Below are positions 39,687 through 51,300 of a DNA stretch of 64,000 nt, piece by piece. The translations under genes and the position numbers were made by a program. The stretch spans positions 1 through 64,000 of IMG/VR virus record IMGVR_UViG_3300001450_005500. One strand, 5' to 3'. The notes under the pieces were generated by a model. The model worked only from the letters and a program-made list of their open reading frames with translations. It was not told the origin of the DNA and searched no databases. Position 1 is the first letter of the stretch, and each line of letters starts with the position of its first letter. The stretch comes from a virus.

Positions 39687-40383
39687 ACACATAATATCAA
39701 GGATTAAAGCTCTTTATAATAAAGGAGGTGCTACGGATGATAGTAGATTATCAAATAGATTGATATATGCTAAATTAAAGTCGAGTAGATCTTTAATGGT
39801 AAAAAGAGAAGTAGATAAAAAAAGACAAGTTTCTGATTGGATAGTACAAACTATTAAGTGCATGGAGTTAGTAGAAACACATCCAAACGAATGCCCATGT
39901 TTACCCGCTCCTGGGTGTGACATATTACGGTCTAAGCATAAGATACCAAAACCGATTCAATCTATGTTTGGTCCTGAGCTTGAAGCTGTTACTAATATGG
40001 ATGGTACCGTTATGTTTTCTAAAACAAACTGGGTTAAAAAGAAGTACAAGTCAGGTAACAAGTTCACTTCAGGTGAGCCCGATTATTTTATAAAAGATGA
40101 TTATTTATTTTTAACAGTAAACAGTTTGCTTAAATATGTAAGTGTATCGGGAGTATTTGAAGATCCTTTATCTATTGTTTATTTAGACTCTTGCGCAGAA
40201 ACTTGTATAGATCCTATGGAACAAGAGTTTCCTTTAGATGAACATCTAACTGATGCTATAGTTGGTGCTGTAGCTCAAGAGCTTATCAGTATGTTTAAAT
40301 CTATGCCAGAAGATGCAGCTAATAATGCTATAGAAGACTCTGCCGCAGGTCCTTCCTTAGCTCCATCACAACCACAACAATAA
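39676..40383 (+). CDS. putative neck/connector protein
   Basis: 235 aa. The N-terminus (RIKALYNKGGATDDSRLSNR) and the following LIYAKLKSSRSLMVKREVDK resemble a conserved structural protein of crAss-like and related phages. ECPCLPAPGCDILRSK (about 75-90) is a Cys-rich loop, and the C-terminus is disordered (SLAPSQPQQ). The position before the IHF-like and tubular-type genes supports a connector or tail-assembly role. The assignment is from memory of the family and not proven. Confidence 0.6.
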   Translation: MQIKHIISRIKALYNKGGATDDSRLSNRLIYAKLKSSRSLMVKREVDKKRQVSDWIVQTIKCMELVETHPNECPCLPAPGCDILRSKHKIPKPIQSMFGPELEAVTNMDGTVMFSKTNWVKKKYKSGNKFTSGEPDYFIKDDYLFLTVNSLLKYVSVSGVFEDPLSIVYLDSCAETCIDPMEQEFPLDEHLTDAIVGAVAQELISMFKSMPEDAANNAIEDSAAGPSLAPSQPQQ

Positions 40384-40387
40384 AACA

Positions 40388-40825
40388 ATGAGACGAAAAA
40401 AAAGAAATAAAACATTAGTAGACGCATACGAAGACTTCAAAGAAGAATTCAAAGATGAGAAAGTAATGGAAGATATTGATAAATCTACTTATAGAGAAGT
40501 TTGTATAAAATTTAATGAGATGTTATCAGAAGCTATTATTACTGATGCAATGGAATTTAAAATTCCTTCAGGATTAGGGGCTATAAGAATAAAAAAGATT
40601 ATAAGTAACCAAAAGAGAAGAGTAGATTGGAAAGCTACAAGAGAGCACGATACTAAAATATACCATTTAAATTTCCACACAGATGGTTACTATTATAAAT
40701 GGTTCTGGCATAAAAAGAAAGCTGTCTTTACTAATAAGTCAGCATATTCGTTTTCCCCTACTAGAAAAAATAAAAGAACGTTAGCGTCTTTATTAAAAAG
40801 TAACAGTGTAGAATTTTTTGAATAA
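40388..40825 (+). CDS. putative IHF-like / DNA-binding virion protein
   Basis: 145 aa, basic. A helical N-terminal part (TYREVCIKFNEMLSEAIITD) is followed by MEFKIPSGLGAIRIKKI, similar to the strand entering the HU/IHF arm, a basic segment, YHLNFHTDGYYYKWFWHKKK and SAYSFSPTRKNKRTLASLLK. Crassvirales encode an IHF-like subunit at this place beside the tubular tail protein, which supports the call. The C-terminal aromatic part is unlike standard HU. It could bind the DNA end held in the neck. Confidence 0.5.
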   Translation: MRRKKRNKTLVDAYEDFKEEFKDEKVMEDIDKSTYREVCIKFNEMLSEAIITDAMEFKIPSGLGAIRIKKIISNQKRRVDWKATREHDTKIYHLNFHTDGYYYKWFWHKKKAVFTNKSAYSFSPTRKNKRTLASLLKSNSVEFFE

Positions 40826-40833
40826 ATAATATT

Positions 40834-41754
40834 ATGAGCCAGATACAATTAGTAAGTATAGAAAGAGTCTTAGCGGGACTGTATAGAGATCTTAAGCCAA
40901 TCATAGAATTGAATGAGAATGATATGATAGAATGGGCAGGAGAGGCTTTAGAATTTATAGGAGCGTATACACAGTTAGTAGAAAAAGTTACTAACCTTAC
41001 AATAGGAGACTATAGGGTATTAGTACCATCAGGATTAAAAAGTGTTGTACAAATAGCATATAAACATACGCAAGGAAGTCCTACAACAACAACTGCTATG
41101 CTCACTACTGCAGATAAATGTATTACATGTGATGACCCGTGTTCACCAGCAGCTTGTTCTAGTTGTGCGAGCGTGTGTGCAACCAGTGCACAACTAGTTG
41201 CTAATGCAGAATTGTTTTTACAGTATTACAAACCAAATTCTTTTAGGGCTACTAATTCTTACTATGACCACTATAGACCTTTAGCTAAATCTACAGGCCC
41301 TTTTTCAAAAGCATCTACTGCAGATTGTACTACTTGTACAGATATTTCTCCAGGGTGTATACCTGAATATTCATTAGATTGGCCTTATATTAGAACTAGT
41401 TTTAAAACTGGATTTATATGTATAGCATATTTAAGTCAGCCTTTAGATGATAGAGGATGGCCTTTAATACCTGATGAAGTTTCTTACATAGAAGCTATTA
41501 AAAGATACATAACATATAAAGTAAAATATGCAGAGTTTTTACAAGGGCATCTTCCTGCTAATATATTTACTAAACTAGAAGATGACTGGCACTGGTATTG
41601 CCAACAAGCCCGTAACAAAGCAAACATGCCTAAAGATATAGACACATTAGAAAACTTAAAGAACCAGCATATTAGGCTGCTTCCTAAAACTAAAAGATAT
41701 GATGGGTTTTTTGGTAATTTAAGTTCAAGAGAACGGTTAGATTTAAAGAATTAA
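40834..41754 (+). CDS. putative tail tubular/neck protein
   Basis: 306 aa. ERVLAGLYRDLKPIIELNEN then DMIEWAGEALEFIGAY at the start is the pattern of the tubular/neck protein of crAss-like podoviruses as I recall it. A beta part (DYRVLVPSGLKSVVQIAYKH) is followed by two Cys-rich loops (CITCDDPCSPAAC; DCTTCTDISPGC). The late IAYLSQPLDDRGWPLIPDE ... YIEAIKRYITYKVKYAEFL is a long helix as in connector rings. It probably forms the ring between portal and the giant hub protein encoded next. Confidence 0.65.
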   Translation: MSQIQLVSIERVLAGLYRDLKPIIELNENDMIEWAGEALEFIGAYTQLVEKVTNLTIGDYRVLVPSGLKSVVQIAYKHTQGSPTTTTAMLTTADKCITCDDPCSPAACSSCASVCATSAQLVANAELFLQYYKPNSFRATNSYYDHYRPLAKSTGPFSKASTADCTTCTDISPGCIPEYSLDWPYIRTSFKTGFICIAYLSQPLDDRGWPLIPDEVSYIEAIKRYITYKVKYAEFLQGHLPANIFTKLEDDWHWYCQQARNKANMPKDIDTLENLKNQHIRLLPKTKRYDGFFGNLSSRERLDLKN

Positions 41755-41758
41755 TTAA

Positions 41759-44700
41759 ATGGCAGATCAAGGACAAAGTACAGGTGGAAGTAATAAGTTT
41801 GTTAATTCCCTTGCTAAAGGGTTAAACAACGACACTTCTCCTCAAACGCAACCAGAAGGAACGTACAGATGGGCTCTAAACGCTATGAATGAAAGTGTTG
41901 ATGGAGATTTAGGGTTCCTTACAAACGAGTTTGGTAATTATGAATGTGGTGAAATTGGTAATGATTGGGCTATAATTGGACACGTATACGTAGAAGATGA
42001 TGAGGCTATTGCTTTTTTAGCGCCTAAGGATTCTTCTTTTGCAAGTCCTTATTATAATTGGGGTCGTATTGTACGTATTAAAAAAGACTGTACTGTACAA
42101 GTTTTAATAACGGCAAACTGTTTAAATTTTAAAATACATCATCAAATACAGGCTATAATAAGAGTTAGAAATGGTTGTGAACTAAATATATATTTTACAG
42201 ACAACTTTAATGATATACGACATTTGAATCTAGACTCTTTAGAGGACTATGTTATTTATGGTAAAGCTCAATATTTATCTGACCATCCTGAAGGAGACCC
42301 TAACGATTACAGACTAAGTCCGTACGATCACCATGATGGATCATCTTTGTGGGATTGTGAAAACATGAAGCTATTCCCAGATTTTGATTACCCTTGTATA
42401 GAGCTAGTAGAAATTAATGATAGTGGAGGATTGGCGGCAGGTACTTATCAATTTGCAGTTCAATATCTAGATCAAGATTTTAATCCTACAAACTGGACAG
42501 ATTTAACACAGCCTGTTCCTGTATATGCTGATCCTATAACTGCAGGTGATTTAGGGATCAAAGGAACTACGTCTGGAACTGTACAGGCAGACGGGGGTAC
42601 AGCAAGTGGTTTTAGTGTAGACGGAAATAAAACAAGTAAAGCTATTGTATTAAAATTTACAAATCTTGATACATCTTTCCAATTTTTAAGAGTTGCAGCA
42701 TGGCCTTCTACAGGAGGTTTAGGTCAAAATGTTGAGGGAGGTAGGCTTGTAGCTGAAATTCCTATTACTGACACTGTAGAAACATTTGCTTTTGGAGAGT
42801 ATAATCCTACCTCAACTATATACTTAAGTAGAGATGAGCTTACAGTAGATAGGAAAGTATTTAATAAAGCTAAAACTATAGCACAACATTCTAATAGACT
42901 TATATTAGGAGGGACAGAAGAATTAACTATAGATCATATAGCACTTCAAAGAGCCGCACAAAACATAGAGATAACATATACTACACAAACTTTAAATGCA
43001 GAGGATTCTGAAGATGTATCTAGTGTATCAGGAAAGTATTATTTTGATTATAGACCTTATATGAGAGATGAAGTATATGCTTTTGGTATTGTATTTTATT
43101 ATAAAGATGGTACTAATAGTCCTACATATCATATACCAGGAAGAGAAATGAATAGGTCTGCAGCCAATAGTCAAAAGTGGTCTTACTCTTCGGCTACTGA
43201 TGATTGGACTTATGGAGGAGCAGGATCAGGACTTATAACAGACGGAGATTATAATGTTCCAGGAGCTTTAAATTATACTATGGGGCAGCACAATAGACCC
43301 CCAGTAGGAAGTGGAGGATGGGATAGTGATGTTATAGTTACAGAGGCAAACTGGGCTACTACTAATAATATGAATGCTATGCATTATGATCCTCAAGATA
43401 ATGATGTAAATCCTGGATTAATTACTCCTTATAATAGAGGTACCGCACATGTACACAGGTGGGAAATATATAATACTGCTGTTAGAGAGGTAGAGCAATA
43501 TCAAGATGCAGAGTATATTACTAAAGGTCAGATGTCATATTACGAAGCCCGTAATTATATATATCCAGATACGAGAGATTGTAAAGGAATTCCTATTTAT
43601 CCACATGAAGATCTAGGAAATGGAGAATATGCAATGCATTTTGTTAGACATCACCAAATGCCTGACACAACATTAGAACCTCATTTTTATGGGGCAAGAA
43701 CTGTTCAAAATTCTAATATTGGAGATAGAGGAGATAATCCTTTTGGAAATAGTATGGATATCCCAAGAACTGTAACTCTAGGTATAGAAGCTAAAAATGT
43801 AAAAATACCTGCGGATATGGCGAAGCATATTCAAGGATGGAAAATTGTTAGAGCGAGAACAGAAGAAACAGATAGAAGTGTGTTAGATAAAGGAGTTATG
43901 TTTTTTACTTTTTCTGCAGCGGTATCTTGGATGGGAAGGCAGACAGAACCAACTCCACCACCAAGTTCATGTGGTTTTCAATTTCAAGCAGGTAATTTTA
44001 ATAAACATATATATAGTTTTGCTTGTGTTCACATGTCTGCGGGTGGGACTAGTAATTTAAATAGTGGAGATTATGCAACAGCGTTTGCAACCTTTTTAGG
44101 ATTTGGAGATGATGGTACGACTACTGTTGTAGCTGATAATTATTACCTGTTAAATTTTGATGAAACAGGAAATCACTTTAATGGATTTGTTCCTTATGGA
44201 GCAAGAAGTACAGATTGTATACAATGTCCTGATAATGAAGATGAAGATAAGTATTATCATATGATGCCTTTAGCAATGATACACGGTGAGTTTGATTACT
44301 ATGACGGAGCTGACGGGGATGATAATGTAAGTGATGCTATTAATAGAGGTAACGGATATCCTTTAGGATTTTGGGGATGGCAAACACCAGATGAATCAGA
44401 TTTTAGCACAAGCGCTGGAGTTAACCAAGGATACTGGACAAAGCAAATAGTTTATCCATGTGCTACACAAGCTTATCATGGACCTTTAGCTAAGTTTGGA
44501 ACTGTGTCTGGTGCACAGTACATAAAAGTAGAAAGAGTTCTGCTAGGATATAATTATTTAATATTATGTAATAATGCCTGTTGTGTAAATGATATAGCTA
44601 CTGATCAAAGTACTCATACTACATGGACACATAGTTCATGGTCTGGTAATTCTTTATCAGGTATAGGTATGTCTTCTGATGGTAGAGATGACGGTAATGG

Positions 44701-47700
44701 TGGTAACGGTGGTACTACTTATATATATCAAAGAATGTCTTATCAACAATCAGTAGTGCCTTACTCTAGAGTTGATACAGGAATGAATAGTCAATATAGT
44801 TCTAGTCCTAAGTGCCATTCTACAGGTGATAGTGGTACATGTGAATGGATTTGGGATAGAGATGCTTTATATAATTTTGGGTTAACTAACGTTAGATTAG
44901 AAGATTACGTACAAATAGAACATAATTCTGGAAATCATTTTATACCTACTATGGGGTGGGCTCCTTTTAGTAATGATAATGAGCAACAAGAATGTATGCT
45001 AATGATAGGCTATACAAAAGGATCTCCTGGAACTAGGTATCCTTATGCGTTTCCTTGGCTTGGTAATAACCCTGAGGCAACAAATTGCCCACAAGATCAG
45101 GCGTGGTCTAGAAGAATGTGTAAATATTTAGAGGGAGGTAATGGAAGTAATGAAGGAGTAGGTACTGCATATTATGTGTCCCTTAAGAAAAAAGCTTATG
45201 ATGCATATGGAGCTATAGGATCTTTACTTTATCATCCTACACATAATTGTTTAGTTTATACAGATCCAGTTATGCCAAGTATGGTTATGGATTCAGGTCC
45301 TTTATTTGGTGGAGATAGTTTTGTATCTAGGTTCGCATTTAAACAAGGAAATGAAAACAAGAGATGTGCTAATGCAGTTAAAGGAGCTAGAACCGATGAT
45401 TGTGTAGCAGAGTTCGCATCAGGTGCAGAGGGTACTCAAACTCCTGCCTATGCGGGAGGATGGAATGTAAGGGAAAGAGAGTCTGGAAACAATGAATCTA
45501 GACATGCAGTATATAATAATATTGTATGGTACTGGACAGAGTCTTATATGAATACAGAATTAAGAAATGGTAATGACGTAACAGGCGAACGAATTTACCC
45601 TTATCATTTTGAAGGTGTAGGAGGAGGAGGTTCTTATGGAGCTATAAGTTTTGTAGATGATGCTAGAGTACATGATAGAGCTAAAGCATTCTCAACTCAA
45701 GATGGTGGAGATCACCAGACTGCAAATTATTATGACTATAATCAAGACTATAGTAAAATTAACGAAGAGAATATATATTCTCCGTTACCTTTACAATTTG
45801 ATTTCTGTGCAGACTGCCAAGAAAGGCATCCATTTAGAATAACATATTCTGAACAAACTTTCCAAGAAGAACAAAGAGATAGATATAAATCTTTCTTAGC
45901 AAATAATTACAAAGATATACCAGCACATAGAGGTGAAATATGGAATATGTTTACTTTAAATAATTCTGTATATATACATACAGCTGAATCTATGTGGAGG
46001 ATAGATCCTTCAAGAAATGTAGTTTCTCCTGCAGCTGGAGAGCGTAGTGTTTACATAGGAACTGGTGATTTCTTTAGCAATGATATACAAGAAATATTAC
46101 AATCTGATCAAGGATATCTAGGATGTCAATCTCAGTGGGCTACTATGCAAACTGAAACTGGAACATTCTGGCCAGATGAAAGGCAAGGGCATATGTTCCT
46201 ACAGCAAGAGAATCCTAAGGATCTTACTAATGTAGGGATGAAGGCCTGGTTTGAAAATAATATGAATATTGAGATATATGATCAATACGAGCTTATATAT
46301 AAAAAGAAGTTTCCTTTTATAGATAATCCTGCTAACCCTGCGGGGGCGGGATACAACGCTGTGTATGATGTTAGACATAATAGATTTATAGTAACAAAAA
46401 GAGATTATGAGTTAAGAGCTCCTTGGGATACTACTGACCCTGCATCTCCTTATTATCACGTTATAGAAGCAGACGAGTACTCAGGCAACTGGGTAATAAG
46501 TGGAGGAGCAGCTGCCACTTGTGATTGTCAAAATAATCCTTTATGGGAAGACTTTGATAACTACGTAGTTACTGAAATAACTAATGCTTTAACTGGTGAA
46601 CAAGAATGTGAACATACTTGGACACAAACAGTAACTAATACTTATACACAATCGTTACCATCGGATACTCATATATGGGCATTTTATGATACAACTTCTA
46701 TGGGAGCTGGCGCACAAGCTGCTGCTAAAGCTTCTATAAATAATTGGATATCCAATGAAAATGTGCCAGGAGGACTGTTAGCAAACTGGTCTGGTCAAGT
46801 ACATCACGTAACAAAAGGTCAACCTGAAGAATGGGTAGTATGGCCGATAGATGCTATGGCAACTGGAGAAAATGTCTTTTGTATTTGTTTACTAGATGAG
46901 TCTATGAACAGGTATCATGGTTTTGGTGATATTGCTAACTACGGAGCACAACGTACAAATGCTTGGGATACTGATTATACTAGTTATAGAAATGCATGGA
47001 ATGCCCATACAGGCGGTGGTAAAGAGGCTAGTTCTCTTATATATTCTGTAGCTAATGATGCCTGGAAAGCTGCTTTTGTTTTACACGCGTTTTCTGCTAT
47101 GCATGGTAATAATATAGACAATTTACCATCATGTGCTACTAATGCTAATCCTGATGACGGTGTAGGAAAGTCTTGTCAAGTAGGAGTTTCTGGTACTGGG
47201 GCAGGATTTGTAAATTTATCTATGGCTTACACAGGAACAGGTGCTAATAATCCTTATAGAAATCAACCTCCTATGACTGATTATGGATGGGGAGGTAGAT
47301 GGGATAGAAGAGATGATAGTGACTTTGGTGCTAATCTAGGTCTTGATATAAGTGAGTTTGTAAGTGCACAAACTGTAACTACTACAGTTAGTGTAACTAA
47401 TGACTTTATGCAAGTAACTCCGTGTAACTGGGAAAATTTAATGGATACTGGAAGTGATATTTGTTCTACATGTGGTGCAAATGAAACTGCTGGTAATATA
47501 AATATAACTTTAAACGATAATACAGTTGCTATAATAAACAGCTTAGATGATATATTTGAATGTAAATCTTGGACCTCTAGTTTTAATGTAGGTCTAAACC
47601 AATGGGTATCTTTCCATAGTTATATGCCTCATTATTATGTAGGAATGAGAAATCATTTTTACAGTGGGTTAAATGTAGGTTCTTGGAATGTACAGAAAGG

Positions 47701-48322
47701 TGTAGAAATATATAGACATGGATTAGTTCCTCTTACTAAAAATAATTATCAAACTTATTATGGATGTGTGCAACCATTTGTTGTAGATATAATAAATAAC
47801 GACAGTCCATTAAATGTTAATACTTATGATAATTTTCATTTTGTTACAGATGCATCATATTATAATAGTACAACAGACTCATATGTAGATGACAGATATA
47901 TAACATTTGATTCTGTACTTCTGTATAATGATTATCAACTAACAGGTAATCTAAATTTTGCTATTAAAGACACTAGTGTAAACACAATGATGAGCACTTC
48001 TGTAAATGAAGTAGCTAATCAATTACTACTCGAAAGGAAAGAAAGAACTTGGGGCTTTAATGGGTTTAGAGATATGGCTATAGCTAGGGGAACGGGGACT
48101 CCTTTGTTTACCTCAGCTTGGTCATCTGTTACAACTACACATTGGTTAGATAAAGTTGTTAATCCTTTAGCGGTTTCCAACACTAAAGCATGGTATGAGC
48201 GCCAGTATTTGAGTGATAAATACTTGGGTATTCGCTTATTTTTTAGTAATTTAGCGGGTCAAGGAAAACATAAGCTAGTTATGAATTATTTGTACGGATC
48301 CGCACAACAAAATATAAGATAA
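41759..48322 (+). CDS. giant tail hub/stabilisation-type protein with a vWA-like insert
   Basis: 2187 aa. The first ~400 residues (NKFVNSLAKGLNNDTSP, PEGTYRWALNAMNES, WAIIGHVYVEDDEAIAFL) resemble the tail-stabilisation proteins of crAss-like phages, with repeated strands that may form propeller blades. The middle has many Asn/Tyr-rich inserts and CxxC loops (DCIQCPDN, CADCQERHPF). Copy D of the repeated domain occupies about 1636-1871 (AFYDTTSMGAGA, EEWVVWPIDA, LLDESMNRYHGFG). A beta-rich C-terminal part ends KLVMNYLYGSAQQNIR. It likely forms the short-tail hub to which the other vWA-like appendages attach. Confidence 0.65.
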   Translation: MADQGQSTGGSNKFVNSLAKGLNNDTSPQTQPEGTYRWALNAMNESVDGDLGFLTNEFGNYECGEIGNDWAIIGHVYVEDDEAIAFLAPKDSSFASPYYNWGRIVRIKKDCTVQVLITANCLNFKIHHQIQAIIRVRNGCELNIYFTDNFNDIRHLNLDSLEDYVIYGKAQYLSDHPEGDPNDYRLSPYDHHDGSSLWDCENMKLFPDFDYPCIELVEINDSGGLAAGTYQFAVQYLDQDFNPTNWTDLTQPVPVYADPITAGDLGIKGTTSGTVQADGGTASGFSVDGNKTSKAIVLKFTNLDTSFQFLRVAAWPSTGGLGQNVEGGRLVAEIPITDTVETFAFGEYNPTSTIYLSRDELTVDRKVFNKAKTIAQHSNRLILGGTEELTIDHIALQRAAQNIEITYTTQTLNAEDSEDVSSVSGKYYFDYRPYMRDEVYAFGIVFYYKDGTNSPTYHIPGREMNRSAANSQKWSYSSATDDWTYGGAGSGLITDGDYNVPGALNYTMGQHNRPPVGSGGWDSDVIVTEANWATTNNMNAMHYDPQDNDVNPGLITPYNRGTAHVHRWEIYNTAVREVEQYQDAEYITKGQMSYYEARNYIYPDTRDCKGIPIYPHEDLGNGEYAMHFVRHHQMPDTTLEPHFYGARTVQNSNIGDRGDNPFGNSMDIPRTVTLGIEAKNVKIPADMAKHIQGWKIVRARTEETDRSVLDKGVMFFTFSAAVSWMGRQTEPTPPPSSCGFQFQAGNFNKHIYSFACVHMSAGGTSNLNSGDYATAFATFLGFGDDGTTTVVADNYYLLNFDETGNHFNGFVPYGARSTDCIQCPDNEDEDKYYHMMPLAMIHGEFDYYDGADGDDNVSDAINRGNGYPLGFWGWQTPDESDFSTSAGVNQGYWTKQIVYPCATQAYHGPLAKFGTVSGAQYIKVERVLLGYNYLILCNNACCVNDIATDQSTHTTWTHSSWSGNSLSGIGMSSDGRDDGNGGNGGTTYIYQRMSYQQSVVPYSRVDTGMNSQYSSSPKCHSTGDSGTCEWIWDRDALYNFGLTNVRLEDYVQIEHNSGNHFIPTMGWAPFSNDNEQQECMLMIGYTKGSPGTRYPYAFPWLGNNPEATNCPQDQAWSRRMCKYLEGGNGSNEGVGTAYYVSLKKKAYDAYGAIGSLLYHPTHNCLVYTDPVMPSMVMDSGPLFGGDSFVSRFAFKQGNENKRCANAVKGARTDDCVAEFASGAEGTQTPAYAGGWNVRERESGNNESRHAVYNNIVWYWTESYMNTELRNGNDVTGERIYPYHFEGVGGGGSYGAISFVDDARVHDRAKAFSTQDGGDHQTANYYDYNQDYSKINEENIYSPLPLQFDFCADCQERHPFRITYSEQTFQEEQRDRYKSFLANNYKDIPAHRGEIWNMFTLNNSVYIHTAESMWRIDPSRNVVSPAAGERSVYIGTGDFFSNDIQEILQSDQGYLGCQSQWATMQTETGTFWPDERQGHMFLQQENPKDLTNVGMKAWFENNMNIEIYDQYELIYKKKFPFIDNPANPAGAGYNAVYDVRHNRFIVTKRDYELRAPWDTTDPASPYYHVIEADEYSGNWVISGGAAATCDCQNNPLWEDFDNYVVTEITNALTGEQECEHTWTQTVTNTYTQSLPSDTHIWAFYDTTSMGAGAQAAAKASINNWISNENVPGGLLANWSGQVHHVTKGQPEEWVVWPIDAMATGENVFCICLLDESMNRYHGFGDIANYGAQRTNAWDTDYTSYRNAWNAHTGGGKEASSLIYSVANDAWKAAFVLHAFSAMHGNNIDNLPSCATNANPDDGVGKSCQVGVSGTGAGFVNLSMAYTGTGANNPYRNQPPMTDYGWGGRWDRRDDSDFGANLGLDISEFVSAQTVTTTVSVTNDFMQVTPCNWENLMDTGSDICSTCGANETAGNINITLNDNTVAIINSLDDIFECKSWTSSFNVGLNQWVSFHSYMPHYYVGMRNHFYSGLNVGSWNVQKGVEIYRHGLVPLTKNNYQTYYGCVQPFVVDIINNDSPLNVNTYDNFHFVTDASYYNSTTDSYVDDRYITFDSVLLYNDYQLTGNLNFAIKDTSVNTMMSTSVNEVANQLLLERKERTWGFNGFRDMAIARGTGTPLFTSAWSSVTTTHWLDKVVNPLAVSNTKAWYERQYLSDKYLGIRLFFSNLAGQGKHKLVMNYLYGSAQQNIR

Positions 48323-48323
48323 T

Positions 48324-51300
48324 ATGAAGACATCTAACTATAATAATAGACTTAGCAGACCTTACCCAATATTTGCAGAAGGAGGGGGTGCTGGTGGAGG
48401 CGCAGGTATGATGAATACCCGTGGTATGATGGACCAACAAAAGGTCGAAAAGAAAGTTAATCATACTACTGGTACATTCTTAATGGATGCTGGTAAGTGG
48501 GCATTAAATACAGCTGTAACTCCTTTAGAAACTATTGCAGGTAGAGAAATCTATGAACCTGAATTTAATTATTCGGGATGGGACAAAGCTGACGCAGTGA
48601 CTTCAGGTATTTCATCTGCTGCAACTGACATAGTGGGTACTTATTTTGGAGGCCCTTTCTATACTATGGGAAAGAAAGCTGTATCTAGTTCACTGAATAA
48701 AGTAGATCCTAACAATAAACTATCTTACAGACCAGGGGAAGGACAAGTTACTAAACATGGAGGTGATGTAAGTTATAAAATAGGTAATAGAGAATATAAA
48801 ACTAGAGGTAGTATAGGGGGTAGACTTGCAGGTAATTCTAGAAGGTTTAATGACGGGGGAACGCCTGGAGGAGGATTTGATATGAGTAAACTAGCTGGCC
48901 TTTTAGGAGGTAATACAGGTAATGCAGGTACTGATGGTTTTATGAGTATGTTAACTGGAGGTAACTCTACAGATGCAGCAGTGAATGGAAACAGTACTGG
49001 AGAGCTTATGTCTAATTTAACAGGGTCACTAGGAGGTGGAGACAAGTTACAAGGTATTATGGGAACTTATGGTAAAGCTTCTGGTAAAGTAAATCCTAAT
49101 AGAATAGACGGAGATACTATGAGTAAAGGCCTAGATAGAAATTGGTCTGGAATGGATGGTGGTTTAATTAGTACTTGGACAGATAAAACTCCTAATCAAG
49201 TAAATGCTTTAGCAGCTTTCGATAAAGAAAAAGATGTTGCAAATAATTTTGCTAATTCAGAAGGTGAGTCTGGCATGAGAATGTACTCTAATGATCCTGG
49301 ATCAGGAAATTCTAATGTTGTAAGTTATGGTAACGATGCTAATAATGCTTATACTGATTGGGCTAATTCTAGAACTGCAGTAGGTAACGACAATTGGAAT
49401 AGAGCAGGAAATACAATAGCTAAACTTGGTAGCCTTGCTTCTAATTATGTTGGAGGAGGAGGCGCTCCAGGAGGAGACGGCAGTGCTATGTTTTCTGGAG
49501 GAGGAGGTAGTAATTCTTTCTTTTCTGGAATGGGAGGATCAAGTGCTGGAGGTTTCGACCCATCTTCTTTAATGGGAAATGGAGGAGGTTTTGATATTAG
49601 TAGTCTTACTGGAGGTGGAGGTGCAGGAGGAATGGACTTTTCTTCTATGCTAGGAGGAGGCGGTGGTGGATTTGATATGAAGAATTTAGGGAAATATTTT
49701 GGAATGAATGCTCCTGGATCTGTAGAGCATGGAGGACATATAAAAAATAAAGATATGAAAACAAAGTTATATTATGATGGTGCCAATGTTAGAAAGTATG
49801 GGTACGGAGCAGATGTTGAAACCAGTGGTTCTCATAAAATGCCAGATGGTTCAATGATGAAGAATTCAGAAATGGATTATGAAACAGAATCCACATTACC
49901 TTCAGGAGTAAGTTGGGACGGGAATCAGTATAACGTAGCTCCTGATGCTAATACAACTTTTGAAATTACAGAGGGTAATACACATGAGAACGGTGGTACA
50001 TTTATGGATGTACCTGCGGAAGGCGAAGGTAATACTGTTATAGAAGCTGAAAAAGGAGAAGTAGCGGATGTAGAAAATAATGAAACTTACATCTGGAGTA
50101 AGAATAAAGTTCCTGGGACTAATCTTACATTTGCTAAAAGAAAAATGAATAGAGATAAGAAAGCATCTACTATTGAAACTGAGTTAGAGACTCTAAGTAG
50201 TAGTACTACTACAGATGAGTATAGAAAGAATACTTTAATGAGACAGTTAATGTTATTAGAAGTAGAAGAAAATGCTGATAAAGATCTTCAAGGTAATATT
50301 AAAAGAAAGAAAGAATTAAAAGAAAGAATAGATCTTGATAATCTTTTAATAGGTAATACAGCTATAGCTAAAAATGGTAGCTATGTTAAGAAAGGTAAAC
50401 GTAAAAAGTTAACAGCATTCCAAGAAAGTATTTATAATAATTCTATTATGAGAATGGGAACTGAAGTTAAATACGAAGAAGGTACTGAGGTTAAAAAACC
50501 TAAGAAACCTGTTAGGCCATTTGGGAATCCAACTGATATGAGTTTTCAGAAAAAAATGCGTGACTATAAAAAAGCAATGAAAACATATGAAACAGATATG
50601 AGTTCATACGAAGCTTCTCAAAATAAAAAAACTAATACAAATACTGATAACTCAGGTAACAATGCTGAAACTTCTGATTTATACACTCCCGCTGCAGCTA
50701 CAAATAATAGTATAGAAACAGGTTTAGAAAAATCTACAGAGAGTCAATTTAATGTAGAAGAAAAAGATGGAAAGTATGAGTACACAGTAAATGGTAGAAA
50801 AGTTTCAGCTAGCGAATATGATAAAGCAATTTCAGATTTTGAAGCAGATCCTGAAAACTTTGCAACTGTTCCTTATCAGAGTGGAAATATAAATCTTACA
50901 AAAACTCAAGTAGAAAATAATATACCTCCTTCTTCAGAGTCAGATAATATTGAAAATTCTGAATTACCACCCCAAGAAGATTTAGTTCCTCAGTATAATG
51001 CTGAAGGAATACTTACAGGATTTAAAAAGCCTGATGCTACTCCTGCAGCGGTAGAACCAGAAACACCTGTAAGTATACCTCCTAAGTCTGTTGAAAGTAT
51101 ACCAGTAGATGAGGAGGCTGTAGATATTCAAGGGTCTAAAATACCTGAAGATTTACAAGTTAGTATGGATAACAGAGCTGCGCAAATAGCTGATAATAAG
51201 AAAGCTGCGGCACAGCGGTATGACGTTCCTGAAGACTCTTTAATATATAACGATGCAGGAGACTTAGTGCCTGAAAAAGGAACTAAAAGTAAAAGTAATG

